NCBI GenBank assembly: GCA_007753675.1
Contig: CP036432.1
Coordinates: 1,028,394 to 1,092,393, forward strand
Reading direction: 5' to 3'
Length of the DNA stretch: 64,000 nt
Origin: Stieleria magnilauensis
GTDB taxonomy: Bacteria > Planctomycetota > Planctomycetia > Pirellulales > Pirellulaceae
How positions within the stretch are numbered: the first letter of the stretch is position 1; each line of letters opens with the position of its first letter. Shown one piece after another: positions 20,925 through 31,195 of this stretch. The position numbers and the translations under genes were made by a program. The notes under the pieces are model-generated. The model was not told the origin of the DNA and did not search any database. It saw only the letters and a list, made by a program, of their open reading frames with translations.

Positions 20925-22234
20925 AACAACACCTGATCGATCGGGTTGCCTTCGGCGATCGCGATCGGTCGGCCGCCTTCGGCAATGTTTTCGCTTTTCG
21001 GGTCCACACCCAACGCTTTGCAGAGCGTCGCAAGCAGGTCTTGCTGATCGATCTTTCCGTCAATCACTTCCATACCGTCAGCGCTGGTGGCGCCGAAGGC
21101 CTGTCCGCCGGCGACGCCTCCGCCGGCCAGCACGCAGGAGAACGCTTGGGGGAAATGGTCTCGTCCGCCGTTGGAATTGATCACGGGCGTGCGTCCGAAC
21201 TCGCCCGCCCACAGGATCGTCGTTTTTTCAAGCAACCCGCGATCGGAAAGTTCCGTCATCAACGTCGCCCAGCCAGCGTCCAGCTGTTCACTCAGCCGTT
21301 GAACCTGTTCAAAATTGTTCGCATGCGTGTCCCAGCCCAGCCCATCGCCCAACGTGACTTCGACCAGCGGAACACCGCGTTCAATCAACCGCCTGGCCAT
21401 CAAACAGCCTTGCCCAAACGTGCCACGTCCGTAGGCTTCGCGCACCGTGTCCGATTCGGCAGACAGATCGAAGGCGTCTTTGGCGTCGCTGCCCAACATG
21501 TCGATCGCCGACCGATACACCGTGTCTTGGGCGATGATGTTGGGGGCGTTTCGCGTCTTCAAGTACGACGCCTGCATCGACTCCCAAAGCGTCAACCGGC
21601 GTTCAAAACGTTCCGAGTCGACGAATCCATGTGGCTGTAAATGATCGACACGAAACTGGGCGAAGTTGTTCGCCGCCGGTGGCCCTGAAACACTAACAGA
21701 GGTTGCGGCGAATTTGGGACCCAAAAAACCGGGACTCTGCGAGCCGCGGGCGAAGGGTCCCGGCGCGACCGTGACGTAGTGGGGCAGCTTGGAATCGGGG
21801 TTCCTCAATGATTTCGAAAGCGAGCAGCCGATCGCCGCGTAGCGGACCGGGCCACCGGCGATGTGACCGGTGCGCATCACCGTGGTGCCGCGCTGGTGGT
21901 CGCCTTCCTTGGTCGCCATGCCACGCAGGATCGCCAGTTGATCGGCCTGTTTGGCCAGTTGGGGAAGGTGTTCGCTGAACCGCAGTCCCGGTACGGCCGT
22001 CGCGATCTCTTTGAAGGAGCCGCCGTTCTTGTGCTTCGGCTTCATGTCGAACGTGTCGAGCTGGCTGGGACCGCCCGACATCCAAAGCAACACGCAGTGG
22101 CGCTGATCGTTTTCCGTCGCCTCACTGGCGACCGCGGCGATCGATTGCAGTAGCTGACTCATCCCGATCGTCCCGCCGATGGAAACGGCGCCGGCGATCG
22201 TCTGACGGCGATTGAATGCGGGGGATTGGAACAT
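20921..22234 (-). CDS. DUF1501 family exported protein
   Basis: The 437-aa protein has the family signatures LLWMSGGPSQLDTFDMKP, LAILRGMATKEGDH, LGDGLGWDTHANNF and WAGEFGRTP. The fold belongs to the alkaline-phosphatase-like superfamily. A twin-arginine-like N terminus (NRRQTIAGAVSIGG) indicates export. The family is expanded in planctomycetes and usually sits next to DUF1549/DUF1553 proteins, as here. The biochemical activity is not established; a sulfatase-like or structural role in polysaccharide utilisation is only conjecture. The stop overlaps the next gene start by 4 nt. Confidence 0.9.
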   Translation of the reverse strand: MFQSPAFNRRQTIAGAVSIGGTIGMSQLLQSIAAVASEATENDQRHCVLLWMSGGPSQLDTFDMKPKHKNGGSFKEIATAVPGLRFSEHLPQLAKQADQLAILRGMATKEGDHQRGTTVMRTGHIAGGPVRYAAIGCSLSKSLRNPDSKLPHYVTVAPGPFARGSQSPGFLGPKFAATSVSVSGPPAANNFAQFRVDHLQPHGFVDSERFERRLTLWESMQASYLKTRNAPNIIAQDTVYRSAIDMLGSDAKDAFDLSAESDTVREAYGRGTFGQGCLMARRLIERGVPLVEVTLGDGLGWDTHANNFEQVQRLSEQLDAGWATLMTELSDRGLLEKTTILWAGEFGRTPVINSNGGRDHFPQAFSCVLAGGGVAGGQAFGATSADGMEVIDGKIDQQDLLATLCKALGVDPKSENIAEGGRPIAIAEGNPIDQVLL

Positions 22235-22315
22235 TTCGATCTCGATGTCGGGTGTGCGGTCTCGTTCCCAAGCGGAACCCGCGAATCAGGGGAACATTGC
22301 CCCGCGCTGCCTCTC

Positions 22316-23908
22316 CTACGGACAAACAAAACACTCGGCGGTGTTGAGCAAGATCCAAGTCAGATCACTCAGCCGCGCCGAGGAAGACGGGGAGGATGGT
22401 TCGGCGGACGCTTCGTTTAGGTAAGCCAGAAACTGTTGCAGTTCGGTCTCGCTGGGCGGTCGAGACAGACAGGCCAGGAATAGGGTTTCAATTCGATCGG
22501 AATCCGAAAAGAACGGTGCTTCCATCGACGCGATCAGACCGCTTTGTTCTTTCGCGGTCGCGACCAGCATCTCCGGGCCGTTCATCATGCCCAGCACCTG
22601 AACGACGCCGTGCGGATAGTCACTCGGCGCAGCCTCGGGGGCTTTCATGCGGCGAAGGAATTCGTCACGAACCGCTTGTTCGGCTTGCGGCGAATCCACC
22701 GCTGCATTGAACCGCCCAAGCAACACGTTTTGATGAAGACTGTCGAAGTACTGGGACGCCGAAAGGGTTTTGACATTCATCGCGGCGAAAGCATCCGCCC
22801 TTGGTTGCTGGCCTTCGCTGATCGCGCTGGTCCGATGATAGACCTTCGTGCGGGTCAGCATGCGATAAAGCTCACGCAAGTCAAAGCGGTGTTCCACCAA
22901 GTAGTCGGCCAGGTACTGCAGCAATTCGGGATGGCTGGGCGGATTGCTGGAATCCATCGCGTCGACCGGATCGACAAGCCCACGTCCGAACAGATGCGCC
23001 CAAACGCGGTTGGCCGCGGCGCGTGCGAAGTAGGGGTTGTTGCGCGAGGCCAGCCAGATGGTCAGTTGACGCCGTCGAAAGTCTGTCGGATCGGCTTCCG
23101 GTGGCGAAGTCGCGCCCGGATACCGCGGCGCCATGACTCGATCGGAATCGGGGAACATCACTTCCGCACCCGATCGATCTTCGATCGCTTGGCCGCCACC
23201 GCGCAGATTCGTCTCGCTCAATTGCAGCTGCGCAAAGAACGCGGCGAACGACCAAAAATCATCTTGCGTCCATCGGGCAAAGGGGTGGTCGTGGCACTGG
23301 GCGCATTCCAGTTGAACGCCCATGAACAATCTGGATGTCGCCGCAGCCAGTTTCACCGGTTCCAAGTTCCGCGACGTGTAAAAAATCGCCGGCCCCTGAT
23401 CACTCTTCCCGCCGGCGGTCAAGAATCCGCCGACCAGATGATCATACGGCGTGTTGTTGAGGAACTGTTTTCGTAACCAAGCGTGCAGGGCCGCCGCATC
23501 AACCTGGCGGTCGTCAGACGTTTCCGCCGGAAGCAAAAATTCATTCCAGCGATGGGCCATGTGGGTCGCAAACCGAGACGAGCTCAGCAGCGATTCGATC
23601 AACTGTTCCCGTTTGTCGATCGACGGGTCCGCCAGAAAACGTCGCAGTTGCCAAACCGGCGGGGCGACGCCGGCAAGGTCCAGCCAGGCACGTCGACAGA
23701 ACTCGGCATCGCCGCTTCGCGGGCTAGGGCGTGTCGCCGTTTCCTGCCAAGATTCGCTCAGGTACTGATCCACACGATCCGATGGCGACGCAAATCGATC
23801 TCCCGTCGTTTCGCCACAACGGGCGACGCTTCCGATGGAAACGATGAGGGCGAGAACGCAGTGAATGCAAACAATTCGCATCATGAGGCCAATGGAGAAG
23901 TGAGGCAT
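22316..23908 (-). CDS. DUF1549/DUF1553 domain exported protein
   Basis: About 530 aa with a signal peptide (MRIVCIHCVLALIVSIGSVA). The DUF1549 part covers roughly residues 40-240 and includes the cytochrome-c-like CAQCHDHPF motif. The DUF1553 part follows to the C terminus (RRQLTIWLASRNNPYFARAAANRVW; FLACLSRPPSETEL). The start is uncertain: MPHFSIGLMMRIV at 23908 or the ATGs at 23884/23881. It is the first gene of a minus-strand unit with the DUF1501 and EF-hand genes, a typical planctomycete trio. Confidence 0.88.
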   Translation of the reverse strand: MPHFSIGLMMRIVCIHCVLALIVSIGSVARCGETTGDRFASPSDRVDQYLSESWQETATRPSPRSGDAEFCRRAWLDLAGVAPPVWQLRRFLADPSIDKREQLIESLLSSSRFATHMAHRWNEFLLPAETSDDRQVDAAALHAWLRKQFLNNTPYDHLVGGFLTAGGKSDQGPAIFYTSRNLEPVKLAAATSRLFMGVQLECAQCHDHPFARWTQDDFWSFAAFFAQLQLSETNLRGGGQAIEDRSGAEVMFPDSDRVMAPRYPGATSPPEADPTDFRRRQLTIWLASRNNPYFARAAANRVWAHLFGRGLVDPVDAMDSSNPPSHPELLQYLADYLVEHRFDLRELYRMLTRTKVYHRTSAISEGQQPRADAFAAMNVKTLSASQYFDSLHQNVLLGRFNAAVDSPQAEQAVRDEFLRRMKAPEAAPSDYPHGVVQVLGMMNGPEMLVATAKEQSGLIASMEAPFFSDSDRIETLFLACLSRPPSETELQQFLAYLNEASAEPSSPSSSARLSDLTWILLNTAECFVCP

Positions 23909-24103
23909 TGCTATTGTGTTATACCACTTGTCATGGCGCCACGCACGGAGATTCAGACTCAGCAGAATCAGGCTCAGGGATCCAGGCACCTCAATCAGAA
24001 CGAAAGAATTCGGGCGGTTTGACGCCGCTGACTCGTAGCCGGGGCGCCGAGACGTTAACATTGGCGTGACGCGGAACAAACTTTTGAGATTGAGCAGTAG
24101 CGG
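23909..24103. other. Divergent promoter region
   Basis: About 195 nt separate the minus-strand DUF1549 unit from the plus-strand transporter unit and must contain both promoters. I could not assign specific boxes. Confidence 0.35.
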
Positions 24104-26737
24104 ATGATCCCAACGACCCTGAGTGCGGCCAGAATTAAACAGGTGGTCGGCGTTCTTGTGATGTGCGGTTTGATGGCCTTGCCTCCGGTTTTCTCGACCG
24201 GTGTGCTGGCCCAGGAGGATGTGTCCGAAAGCACAGTCGGGTCGCCCGCAAGCGACCCCCAAGCGAAGGAGCCTGCGGGTGTTGCCGTCACGGTCATGCC
24301 GTCTGGCGTCCAGCGGTTTGCCAGCGGCGGATGGGCGTCACTAGCTGTCGTGGGAGTCAATCACACCGATCAGGATGTCGAAGAGGTCGTATCGGTCTTT
24401 GTGGGAGATGATCCCAACCTTCAATTTTCGACTCGGTTTTGGCTCCCCGCGCGAAGTAAACGCCAATCCTGGTTGCCGCTTGCGATTCCGCCGAGCGAGC
24501 GGATCGACGGCAATCGTGTCGACCTGTCGATGATTCGCATTGCCGAGTCGGAGGGAGAAGAGTCGTTTACCGAGAACGTGAATCAGATGCCCGTGTCGGT
24601 GCGGTCGTTGATGTTGGCCGACAACGAGATCAACACGGGGCTGTTTGCCGGTCCACTTGATCTTGAAGGGGAGACGCGACGTGAAGCTACTCGGGAGCGA
24701 TTGAACGCTGTCCTGAACGCGGGGCGTGATTCGGTCACCATGAATCCGAGTGATCTGCCGATCGTCAGTTTCTTGTCCAATTTTTTGCCACCGACCTATG
24801 GTGCATTGGACGAACTGGATCAAGTTGTGATCGCCGGCGACCAATTGCAGTACGATTCCGATGGAGTCGTCGCGATCCGGCGTTGGATCCGCCGCGGTGG
24901 TAGGGCTTGGATCATGTTGGATCTGACCAGCCAGTCTCTCGTCAACGATCTTCTTGGTGACGACGCGGACTTTACCGTGATCGATCGCACCGAATTGAAC
25001 GAGTTTGAATTGCAGACCACCGATCCGGTCAGGGGAACGGCCGGTTCGACCGAAAGTTGGTCGTCGGAAACTCCAGTCGCAATGCTGCGGGTGTTGACAC
25101 AGGCCGACGACGTCATCTGCCGGATCGACGGCTGGCCGGTCGCGTTTCGCAAACGTGTCGGTGATGGCGACGTCCTGTTCACAGCGTTGGGCGCCGATGG
25201 CTGGATTCATTCCGACCAAAAAGTGATGGCCGGCTTGAACCAACTGGCGCGAGAATTTTTTGAACCCAAGAACCAACCGCAGGATCTGGTCGCCGCGATG
25301 AAACCGATCGTCGATGACCAGATCGGCTATCAGATTCCCAGCCGTTCAACGGCCGCCTTCGTGCTGGGCGTCAACGCGTTGGTGATCTTGATCGGCGGAG
25401 TCTGGTGGGCCCGCCAACGACGACTCGAACGCATGGCGTTTCTAGTTCCCGTCTCGGCTATCGTGACCACGCTGATCATGTTGGCGATCGGTTCCTCACA
25501 TGCCACCGCAATCCCCTCGACGGTCGCCACCAGCCAAGTCGTCCAGGTTCAGCCGGCCACCGGCGAAGCCGATGTGTCCACGATCCGCGCCGTCTACAGC
25601 CAACAAAGCGGTGACTTGGGGTTGGTGTCCAATCACCAGGTGATGACGATGCCGCTGGAGAACACGGGGGCGTCGCAAACACACCGAGTCAGTTTAGAAG
25701 ACGACGGCACCAGCCGCTGGCTCGGTCCAGGGCAACCGCCTGGCGTCGTCCGACATCTAGTGTCCGATTCATCCACCACGCTCCAACAGCCGATCCGCGT
25801 GCGTGGCACGTTTGATGGCCAGGGTTTTCGAGGAACACTCTCCGGGCTCGACCCCCAAACCTGTCAGGATGGACTGATCGTCGCGTCGCCGGGGCCGATC
25901 ACCGCGGTGACGATCGACGCGGATGCTTCCGCGGGGCAAGTCATCGCGGCAGCCTCCGATCGGCTTCCGCCCGGTCAGTTCATCCCCGGTTCCATTTTGA
26001 CCGACCAGCAGCGGATGCGTCAGGACTTCTATGACGCGGTGCTCACCTCCTCCGAAGGTCATTCGCTCGGCCAGGGACCGTCGCTGTTGGTATGGACCGA
26101 TCCTTTCGAACTCGGCGTCCAGTTCGACAACCGTTTCGATCAACGCGGGGCGGCGTTGGTGTCCATTCCCATTCAATTAGAACGACCCGCTGGCGGCGTC
26201 GAATTTCGAATCCCGTCCAGTTTCATCCGAACCGACGCTTTCTGGGGAGCCCAAGGGCGAACGACGCTGTTTAGTCCGCGCACCGGAATGTGGCTTGCCG
26301 AGATGACGAAGGCGGCCGAGGCGCAGTTGCTGTTTCGTTTCCCCGATGTCGTCGCACCGATGACGCTGCAACAAGTCAATGTGACGATGAAGATCAACGC
26401 GCCGTCGCGCACGTTTTTCGTCAACGCACTTGTCGATGATCAGCCCACCCGAGTCTTTCAGCTGGACAACGCCACCGGGGTGATAACGTTCACAATCGAC
26501 CGTAGGGATGCGCTGCGTTTGCATGCCGACGGCGGGCTGTATTTGGCGTTCGGCGTCACCGAATCGTTCGAGGCGACGGAGCGAAAGGCCAACGCGTCGG
26601 ACTCGGGCGAAGCGGGCGATCAAGTGGTCGACAACGCGACTTGGCAAATCGACTACGTTCATCTCGATGCAGTGGCGCAGATCAACACCAGCGACCTTCC
26701 CCCTCTTGACGAAGCTTCCGACACAGGCAAACCGTGA
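24104..26737 (+). CDS. Membrane protein with GATase-like domain, partner of an ABC transporter
   Basis: This 877-aa protein has a signal peptide (VVGVLVMCGLMALPPVFSTGVLAQ) and a beta-rich extracytoplasmic part. A class I glutamine-amidotransferase-like / DUF4350-like segment lies around residues 215-290 (ALDELDQVVIAGDQLQYDSDGV, IRRWIRRGGRAWIML). Two transmembrane helices lie near 425-450 and 460-480, followed by a large C-terminal beta domain. The architecture recalls GldG-type auxiliary subunits of ABC-2 exporters. Its stop overlaps the start of the ABC ATPase (GTGA), supporting one operon. Confidence 0.7.
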   Translation: MIPTTLSAARIKQVVGVLVMCGLMALPPVFSTGVLAQEDVSESTVGSPASDPQAKEPAGVAVTVMPSGVQRFASGGWASLAVVGVNHTDQDVEEVVSVFVGDDPNLQFSTRFWLPARSKRQSWLPLAIPPSERIDGNRVDLSMIRIAESEGEESFTENVNQMPVSVRSLMLADNEINTGLFAGPLDLEGETRREATRERLNAVLNAGRDSVTMNPSDLPIVSFLSNFLPPTYGALDELDQVVIAGDQLQYDSDGVVAIRRWIRRGGRAWIMLDLTSQSLVNDLLGDDADFTVIDRTELNEFELQTTDPVRGTAGSTESWSSETPVAMLRVLTQADDVICRIDGWPVAFRKRVGDGDVLFTALGADGWIHSDQKVMAGLNQLAREFFEPKNQPQDLVAAMKPIVDDQIGYQIPSRSTAAFVLGVNALVILIGGVWWARQRRLERMAFLVPVSAIVTTLIMLAIGSSHATAIPSTVATSQVVQVQPATGEADVSTIRAVYSQQSGDLGLVSNHQVMTMPLENTGASQTHRVSLEDDGTSRWLGPGQPPGVVRHLVSDSSTTLQQPIRVRGTFDGQGFRGTLSGLDPQTCQDGLIVASPGPITAVTIDADASAGQVIAAASDRLPPGQFIPGSILTDQQRMRQDFYDAVLTSSEGHSLGQGPSLLVWTDPFELGVQFDNRFDQRGAALVSIPIQLERPAGGVEFRIPSSFIRTDAFWGAQGRTTLFSPRTGMWLAEMTKAAEAQLLFRFPDVVAPMTLQQVNVTMKINAPSRTFFVNALVDDQPTRVFQLDNATGVITFTIDRRDALRLHADGGLYLAFGVTESFEATERKANASDSGEAGDQVVDNATWQIDYVHLDAVAQINTSDLPPLDEASDTGKP

Positions 26738-27747
26738 GCGATCAACAACCCATCATTGAAACCGTGGATCTGACCAAGCGGTATGATGAATTCACCGCCT
26801 TGGATTCCCTCTCGATCACCGTCCACAGCGGCCAGATCTTGGGGTTCATTGGACCCAACGGTGCCGGCAAAACGACCACCATCCGAATCCTGGTCGGGCT
26901 GCTCAAGCCGACCAGTGGCACGGCCCGAATTGCCGGTGCGGACTGTCTGACCGAATCGCGAAAGATCAAACGGCTGGTCGGCTACATGCCCGATGATTTC
27001 GGCAAGTACAGCAACATGCGGGTCGGTGAGTATTTGGATTTCTTCGGCGCCGCCTACGGGATCGGACGACGCAAGCGGATCGTACGCATTGATGAAGTGC
27101 TGGAGATCGCCGGCGCGACATACATGAAAGACCTGTTCGTCGATGCACTCAGTCGCGGGATGCAGCAACGCGTGGCAATCGCCCGAACCTTGATGCACGA
27201 TCCCCAAGTGATGATCTTGGACGAACCGGCCAACGGGCTTGATCCACAAGCACGGATCGACATGCGAACGATGTTGTTGCGGCTGGCGGACATGGGAAAA
27301 ACATTGATCGTCACCAGCCACATCCTGCCCGAGCTGGCGCGGGTGTGTGACATCGTGGCGATGATCACCAAAGGGCGGCTGCGGGCGTTCGGGACGCTGG
27401 ACGAAATCATGCGTGATATCCAGCAACGACGCACCTTCGAAATTCAATTGGTCGACCACGACCAAGTCGATCGTGTGGTCGCGTTGGTCGAGTCGTGGTC
27501 CCGCGAGATGAACCACGAATCCGAGGTGACCGGGGCGACGACCGAGACGATGGTTCGTTTTACCACCGGATTGAACGACCGGGAAATCACGCCGTTGTTG
27601 ACCCATCTGGTGGGGTCTGGCGAAGCGATCGCCCAGTTTCGCGAAGTGCCGACCGATCTGGAGGATGCCTTTTTGTCGGTCGCCAGCGGAAGTCACGGCG
27701 GCGATGCCCCGCAGACTCAGCCGGCAACGCAAGAGGCGGCTTCATGA
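26734..27747 (+). CDS. ABC transporter ATP-binding protein
   Basis: The 337-aa ATPase has Walker A GPNGAGKTT (about residues 40-48), the signature LSRGMQQRVAIAR, Walker B VMILDEPANGLDPQ and the H-loop TSHIL. An extra C-terminal region of about 100 residues resembles the accessory domain of ABC-2 exporter ATPases (CcmA/NatA type). The GTG start overlaps the upstream stop by 4 nt, and its own stop overlaps the permease start (ATGA). It energises the membrane complex encoded by its neighbours; the substrate is unknown. Confidence 0.93.
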   Translation: MSDQQPIIETVDLTKRYDEFTALDSLSITVHSGQILGFIGPNGAGKTTTIRILVGLLKPTSGTARIAGADCLTESRKIKRLVGYMPDDFGKYSNMRVGEYLDFFGAAYGIGRRKRIVRIDEVLEIAGATYMKDLFVDALSRGMQQRVAIARTLMHDPQVMILDEPANGLDPQARIDMRTMLLRLADMGKTLIVTSHILPELARVCDIVAMITKGRLRAFGTLDEIMRDIQQRRTFEIQLVDHDQVDRVVALVESWSREMNHESEVTGATTETMVRFTTGLNDREITPLLTHLVGSGEAIAQFREVPTDLEDAFLSVASGSHGGDAPQTQPATQEAAS

Positions 27748-29408
27748 GTTCGGCATTCAATCCCGTCGTGCAACGCGAGTTTTTCGGAATCGTCCGCTCG
27801 CCCAAAGCATTCGCAACGCTGTTGGCGCTGACAATCACGTTTTCGATTGCCGTGCTGATGCGCTGGCCGACTGATGCCACCGTCGACTTGAGCGGTGTGC
27901 AGTCGATCCAGGTGTTTCGTGTGTTCGGTTACGGCTTGTTGGCAGGCGTCGTTTTTTTGGTGCCCGCGTTTCCGGCGACCTCGATCGTCAATGAAAAGAA
28001 CGCCGGCACGTTGGCCCTGTTGTTGAATTCGCCGCTCAGCCCGCTGTCGATCTATTTCGGCAAGCTCGCCGGCGTGTTGTTGTTCGCCCTGCTGGTCTTG
28101 CTGGCCAGTTTGCCGGGCGCTGCGGCCTGCTACGCGATGGGAGGCATCGACCTGAAGAGCGGGCTGGGGCTGTTTTACTTCGTGCTGTTGTTGTTGGTGT
28201 TTCAATACGCTACGTTGGGGATGTTGATCAGCAGCTATGTGCAATCGACCGACGCCGGAGTAAGGCTGACTTATTCGGTCATCTTCGCGCTGTTCTTTCT
28301 GACGCTGATCCCGAATGCGTTTTTTCCCGGCGGATCCGGAGTGATGGGAACCGTCGCCCAGTGGGTGCGCTACCTTTCCCCCGTGCCGGTGGTGATGCAG
28401 ATCATGGGACAGGGCGGATTGGGTTCCAAGGGACTGATCACCTCACCCGGCAACATGCAGTTCATTCTGTTCACGCTGGTCAGCAGCCTGGTCTTTGCCG
28501 CGGTCACGATTTCCAGATTGAACTATCGGATTTTCGACCAGTCACGGGCACAAGGCGTGATCACCGATGACCGTGGATTGGTCGCCCGCTTGCTTCGACG
28601 TTTCCTGTTTATTGTCGACCCCCAACGACGCAAGCCTGGCATCCCGTGGTACCTGAACCCGGTCATGGTCAAGGAGTTTCGTTGCCGTCGCTTCGGCCGA
28701 TCTCAATGGCTGTTTCGATTGGTCGCGCTCTGTGCCGTCGTCTCCATGGTGCTGACCTTTGCCGCTGCCACGAGTGTGACGAGTTGGGGCACCGAAACCA
28801 TCGGCGGGTTGATGGTGATTTTGCAAGTCATCCTGATCGTCGTGATGACTCCCAGCCTGACCTCGGGGCTGATCAGCGGCGAACGTGACGGCGGTGGTTG
28901 GGAATTGCTGCGTCTGACACCCCTGTCGTCGCTAAAAATCGTCCGCGGAAAATTGCTCAGCGTGCTCTGGACGCTGTTGTTGGTGTTGATGGCGACGCTG
29001 CCGGGGTACTTGGTGATGATCTACATTCAGCCCCAGATGTGGTACCAGGTGAACTTGGTGCTGGTCTGTCTGGCATGGACGGTGGTGTACACGGTGGCGG
29101 TCAGCGCCGCGGTCGGCAGTCTGTTTCGAACCACGGCCGTCGCGACCACCGTCACCTACGTCGTCGTGATGTCTCTGTTCGTGATTCCGCTGTTGGTCTG
29201 GCTCGGACGCGGCGCCCCGTTCGGATTCGAAATGGTGCAACGCGTGTTGCTGATCAACCCGGTTGGCGCGGCACTCAGCGTGATCGAAACGCCCGGTTTT
29301 GAGCATTACAACCTGCTGCCCGCCGCGTGGTACGTCGCCGGTGGCTTTTCGGCCCTCATGTTCTTGGTCTTTGGTTTAAAAGTATGGCGTCTCACTCGTC
29401 CCGTCTAA
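27744..29408 (+). CDS. ABC-2 type permease, two fused halves
   Basis: The 554-aa protein has about 12 hydrophobic helices in two six-helix lobes. The first lobe starts NPVVQREFFGIVRSPKAFA, the second NPVMVKEFRCRRFGRSQWL. Both begin with the amphipathic N-P-V...(R/K)EF motif of ABC-2 permeases, so one chain can form the whole channel. It contains SIVNEKNAGTLALLLNSPLS and the matching GERDGGGWELLRLTPLS coupling segments. The start is ATG 27744, overlapping the ATPase stop. It is cotranscribed with the upstream ATPase and the downstream HEAT protein. Confidence 0.9.
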   Translation: MSSAFNPVVQREFFGIVRSPKAFATLLALTITFSIAVLMRWPTDATVDLSGVQSIQVFRVFGYGLLAGVVFLVPAFPATSIVNEKNAGTLALLLNSPLSPLSIYFGKLAGVLLFALLVLLASLPGAAACYAMGGIDLKSGLGLFYFVLLLLVFQYATLGMLISSYVQSTDAGVRLTYSVIFALFFLTLIPNAFFPGGSGVMGTVAQWVRYLSPVPVVMQIMGQGGLGSKGLITSPGNMQFILFTLVSSLVFAAVTISRLNYRIFDQSRAQGVITDDRGLVARLLRRFLFIVDPQRRKPGIPWYLNPVMVKEFRCRRFGRSQWLFRLVALCAVVSMVLTFAAATSVTSWGTETIGGLMVILQVILIVVMTPSLTSGLISGERDGGGWELLRLTPLSSLKIVRGKLLSVLWTLLLVLMATLPGYLVMIYIQPQMWYQVNLVLVCLAWTVVYTVAVSAAVGSLFRTTAVATTVTYVVVMSLFVIPLLVWLGRGAPFGFEMVQRVLLINPVGAALSVIETPGFEHYNLLPAAWYVAGGFSALMFLVFGLKVWRLTRPV

Positions 29409-31195
29409 TGGTTGCGGTTTGGATTGCCGTTGCCCTCGCGTCGCTTCCCGTGTGCGGCATCCCCTCAGGGGCTGCCGATCCGGCGGCCGCCGCGTCATCA
29501 ATCCTGGACGTCGATGACGTGATGGAGACGGACCCTGCGTTTGCCTATCGGGAATCGCTGCTGGTAATCTCCAACGATGCGATACCGCTTTGGTTGGAAG
29601 CGCTGTCCCGGCCCAACGCCCAATTGCAACGTGTCACGATCGACACGATTGCTATCGCACACCGCCGTGGAATGGAAGGCATTGACGTCGCTTTGCCGGC
29701 ACTGGTCGAATTGGCCGGGCAGAGCGAACTGGACGCCTCGGTCAGACGAGCGGCGGTTCGTGCATTGATCGCAATGGACGCCCGCGATCAGTCGCCGCTG
29801 TTGGCGATGTTGGCTGAGAAATACGGGATCGCCATTTCCTCGCTCGTCGAACCCGCGTTGGTGAAATGGAAGTCGCCCGAAATGTCTCAGCAGTGGCTGA
29901 CGCGGCTCAGCGGCAGCGGGGCGCGGCGGCAATCCCTGTTGATTGCGATCCAAGGCGTGGGCGCCCTGGAACTGCACGACGCATCCAAACCGCTTCGTCG
30001 CTATCTCCGAGATGTGTCCTTGCCCGGTGGAATCCGATTGGCCGCGGCGCGGTCGCTCGGACAACTGTCCGCCTCGGGGCTTGAGCCGCTGGCTGCCGAG
30101 TTGATCGATGGCGCGCAGGATGACGGCGATGTCGTCGCGGACCTGTTGGCCATTGCACTGTTGAGCCGACACACCGACCCGGCGACGATCCAGTTGCTGC
30201 AATCGCTGATGGGCCGCAGCAGTACCGCGGTCCAATCCGAAGCGTTACAACGGCTTTATGAAATCGATCCCAAGCTCGTGCTCGATTTCACCGAGCAGGC
30301 GATCACCAGTCCAGACGTCAATGTCCGTTGCACGATTGCGCTGGCGCTGATCGACAGCAAACAGGTGCCTCACATCGCGTCCCTCGCCACGCTGCTCGAT
30401 GATGTCAATCCAAGTCTACGCCGGCAAGTGGCAGCGGCGTTGTTTGAACTGGCCCAGCTTCCGCCGCTTCGCGATGAAGTCATCTCGCAAGCGTCTGGGA
30501 TTCTCGATCAAGACTCCTGGCGTGGCTGCCAGCAAGCGGCCCGCGTGCTGGTCAGTTTGGACTACAAGCCCGCCGGGGATCGACTCGTTGATCTATTGCG
30601 ACATCCACGCGGCGAAGTGATGGTGACGGCCGGTTGGGGGCTCCGTCGATTAGGGCAAAAACAACACCTGCCGGCAATGCTGGGACGCGCCACCGAAATC
30701 CATCAGCAGTTTCGACAGGGAAAACTCAATGCGGGCTCACCCGGCGCGGTCGATCTGATGTCCCAGCTCTTCCAGGCCTTTGGACAGATGCAATACCGCG
30801 AAGCCGACGGGCTGGTCCGAGCCTACGTGCCGCGCAGTTTTTCACTCGGCGAGCGGGCGCGGACCGCCGCATCGTGGAGCGTCGGGTTTCTGTACCCCGA
30901 CGAGGCCCCCGACGATCTGGTCAACATGCTGCTCTCGCGACTCAATGATGTCGAATCGCTGGAACCGGAGTACGGGACCGTGCGAGCGATGTGTGCGCAA
31001 AGTCTGGGGCGGATGAAGGCGAAAGCTGCCGTGCCGGATTTGCGACGGTTCGCCACCGACTTTGGCAGCCAAGTCAGTTTCTCCTGTCACTGGGCGATCG
31101 AGCAGATCACCGGACAGTCCTCGCCGCCGACCGTCTCACCGATCATCAACGACTACGAAGACTGGTTCCTGAAACCGGTGTCCGCCGACGAGTGA
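29384..31195 (+). CDS. Exported HEAT-repeat protein
   Basis: About 603 aa with a signal peptide (RLMVAVWIAVALASLPVCG), then alpha-helical HEAT/PBS-lyase-like repeats for most of the length, such as RAAVRALIAMDARDQSPLL and RLAAARSLGQLSASGLEPLA. The start overlaps the permease by 25 nt; ATG 29408, in a TAATG overlap, is an alternative without the positive charge. Its place at the end of a four-gene overlapping unit suggests a scaffold for the exporter, but the partner is unknown. Confidence 0.8.
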   Translation: MASHSSRLMVAVWIAVALASLPVCGIPSGAADPAAAASSILDVDDVMETDPAFAYRESLLVISNDAIPLWLEALSRPNAQLQRVTIDTIAIAHRRGMEGIDVALPALVELAGQSELDASVRRAAVRALIAMDARDQSPLLAMLAEKYGIAISSLVEPALVKWKSPEMSQQWLTRLSGSGARRQSLLIAIQGVGALELHDASKPLRRYLRDVSLPGGIRLAAARSLGQLSASGLEPLAAELIDGAQDDGDVVADLLAIALLSRHTDPATIQLLQSLMGRSSTAVQSEALQRLYEIDPKLVLDFTEQAITSPDVNVRCTIALALIDSKQVPHIASLATLLDDVNPSLRRQVAAALFELAQLPPLRDEVISQASGILDQDSWRGCQQAARVLVSLDYKPAGDRLVDLLRHPRGEVMVTAGWGLRRLGQKQHLPAMLGRATEIHQQFRQGKLNAGSPGAVDLMSQLFQAFGQMQYREADGLVRAYVPRSFSLGERARTAASWSVGFLYPDEAPDDLVNMLLSRLNDVESLEPEYGTVRAMCAQSLGRMKAKAAVPDLRRFATDFGSQVSFSCHWAIEQITGQSSPPTVSPIINDYEDWFLKPVSADE

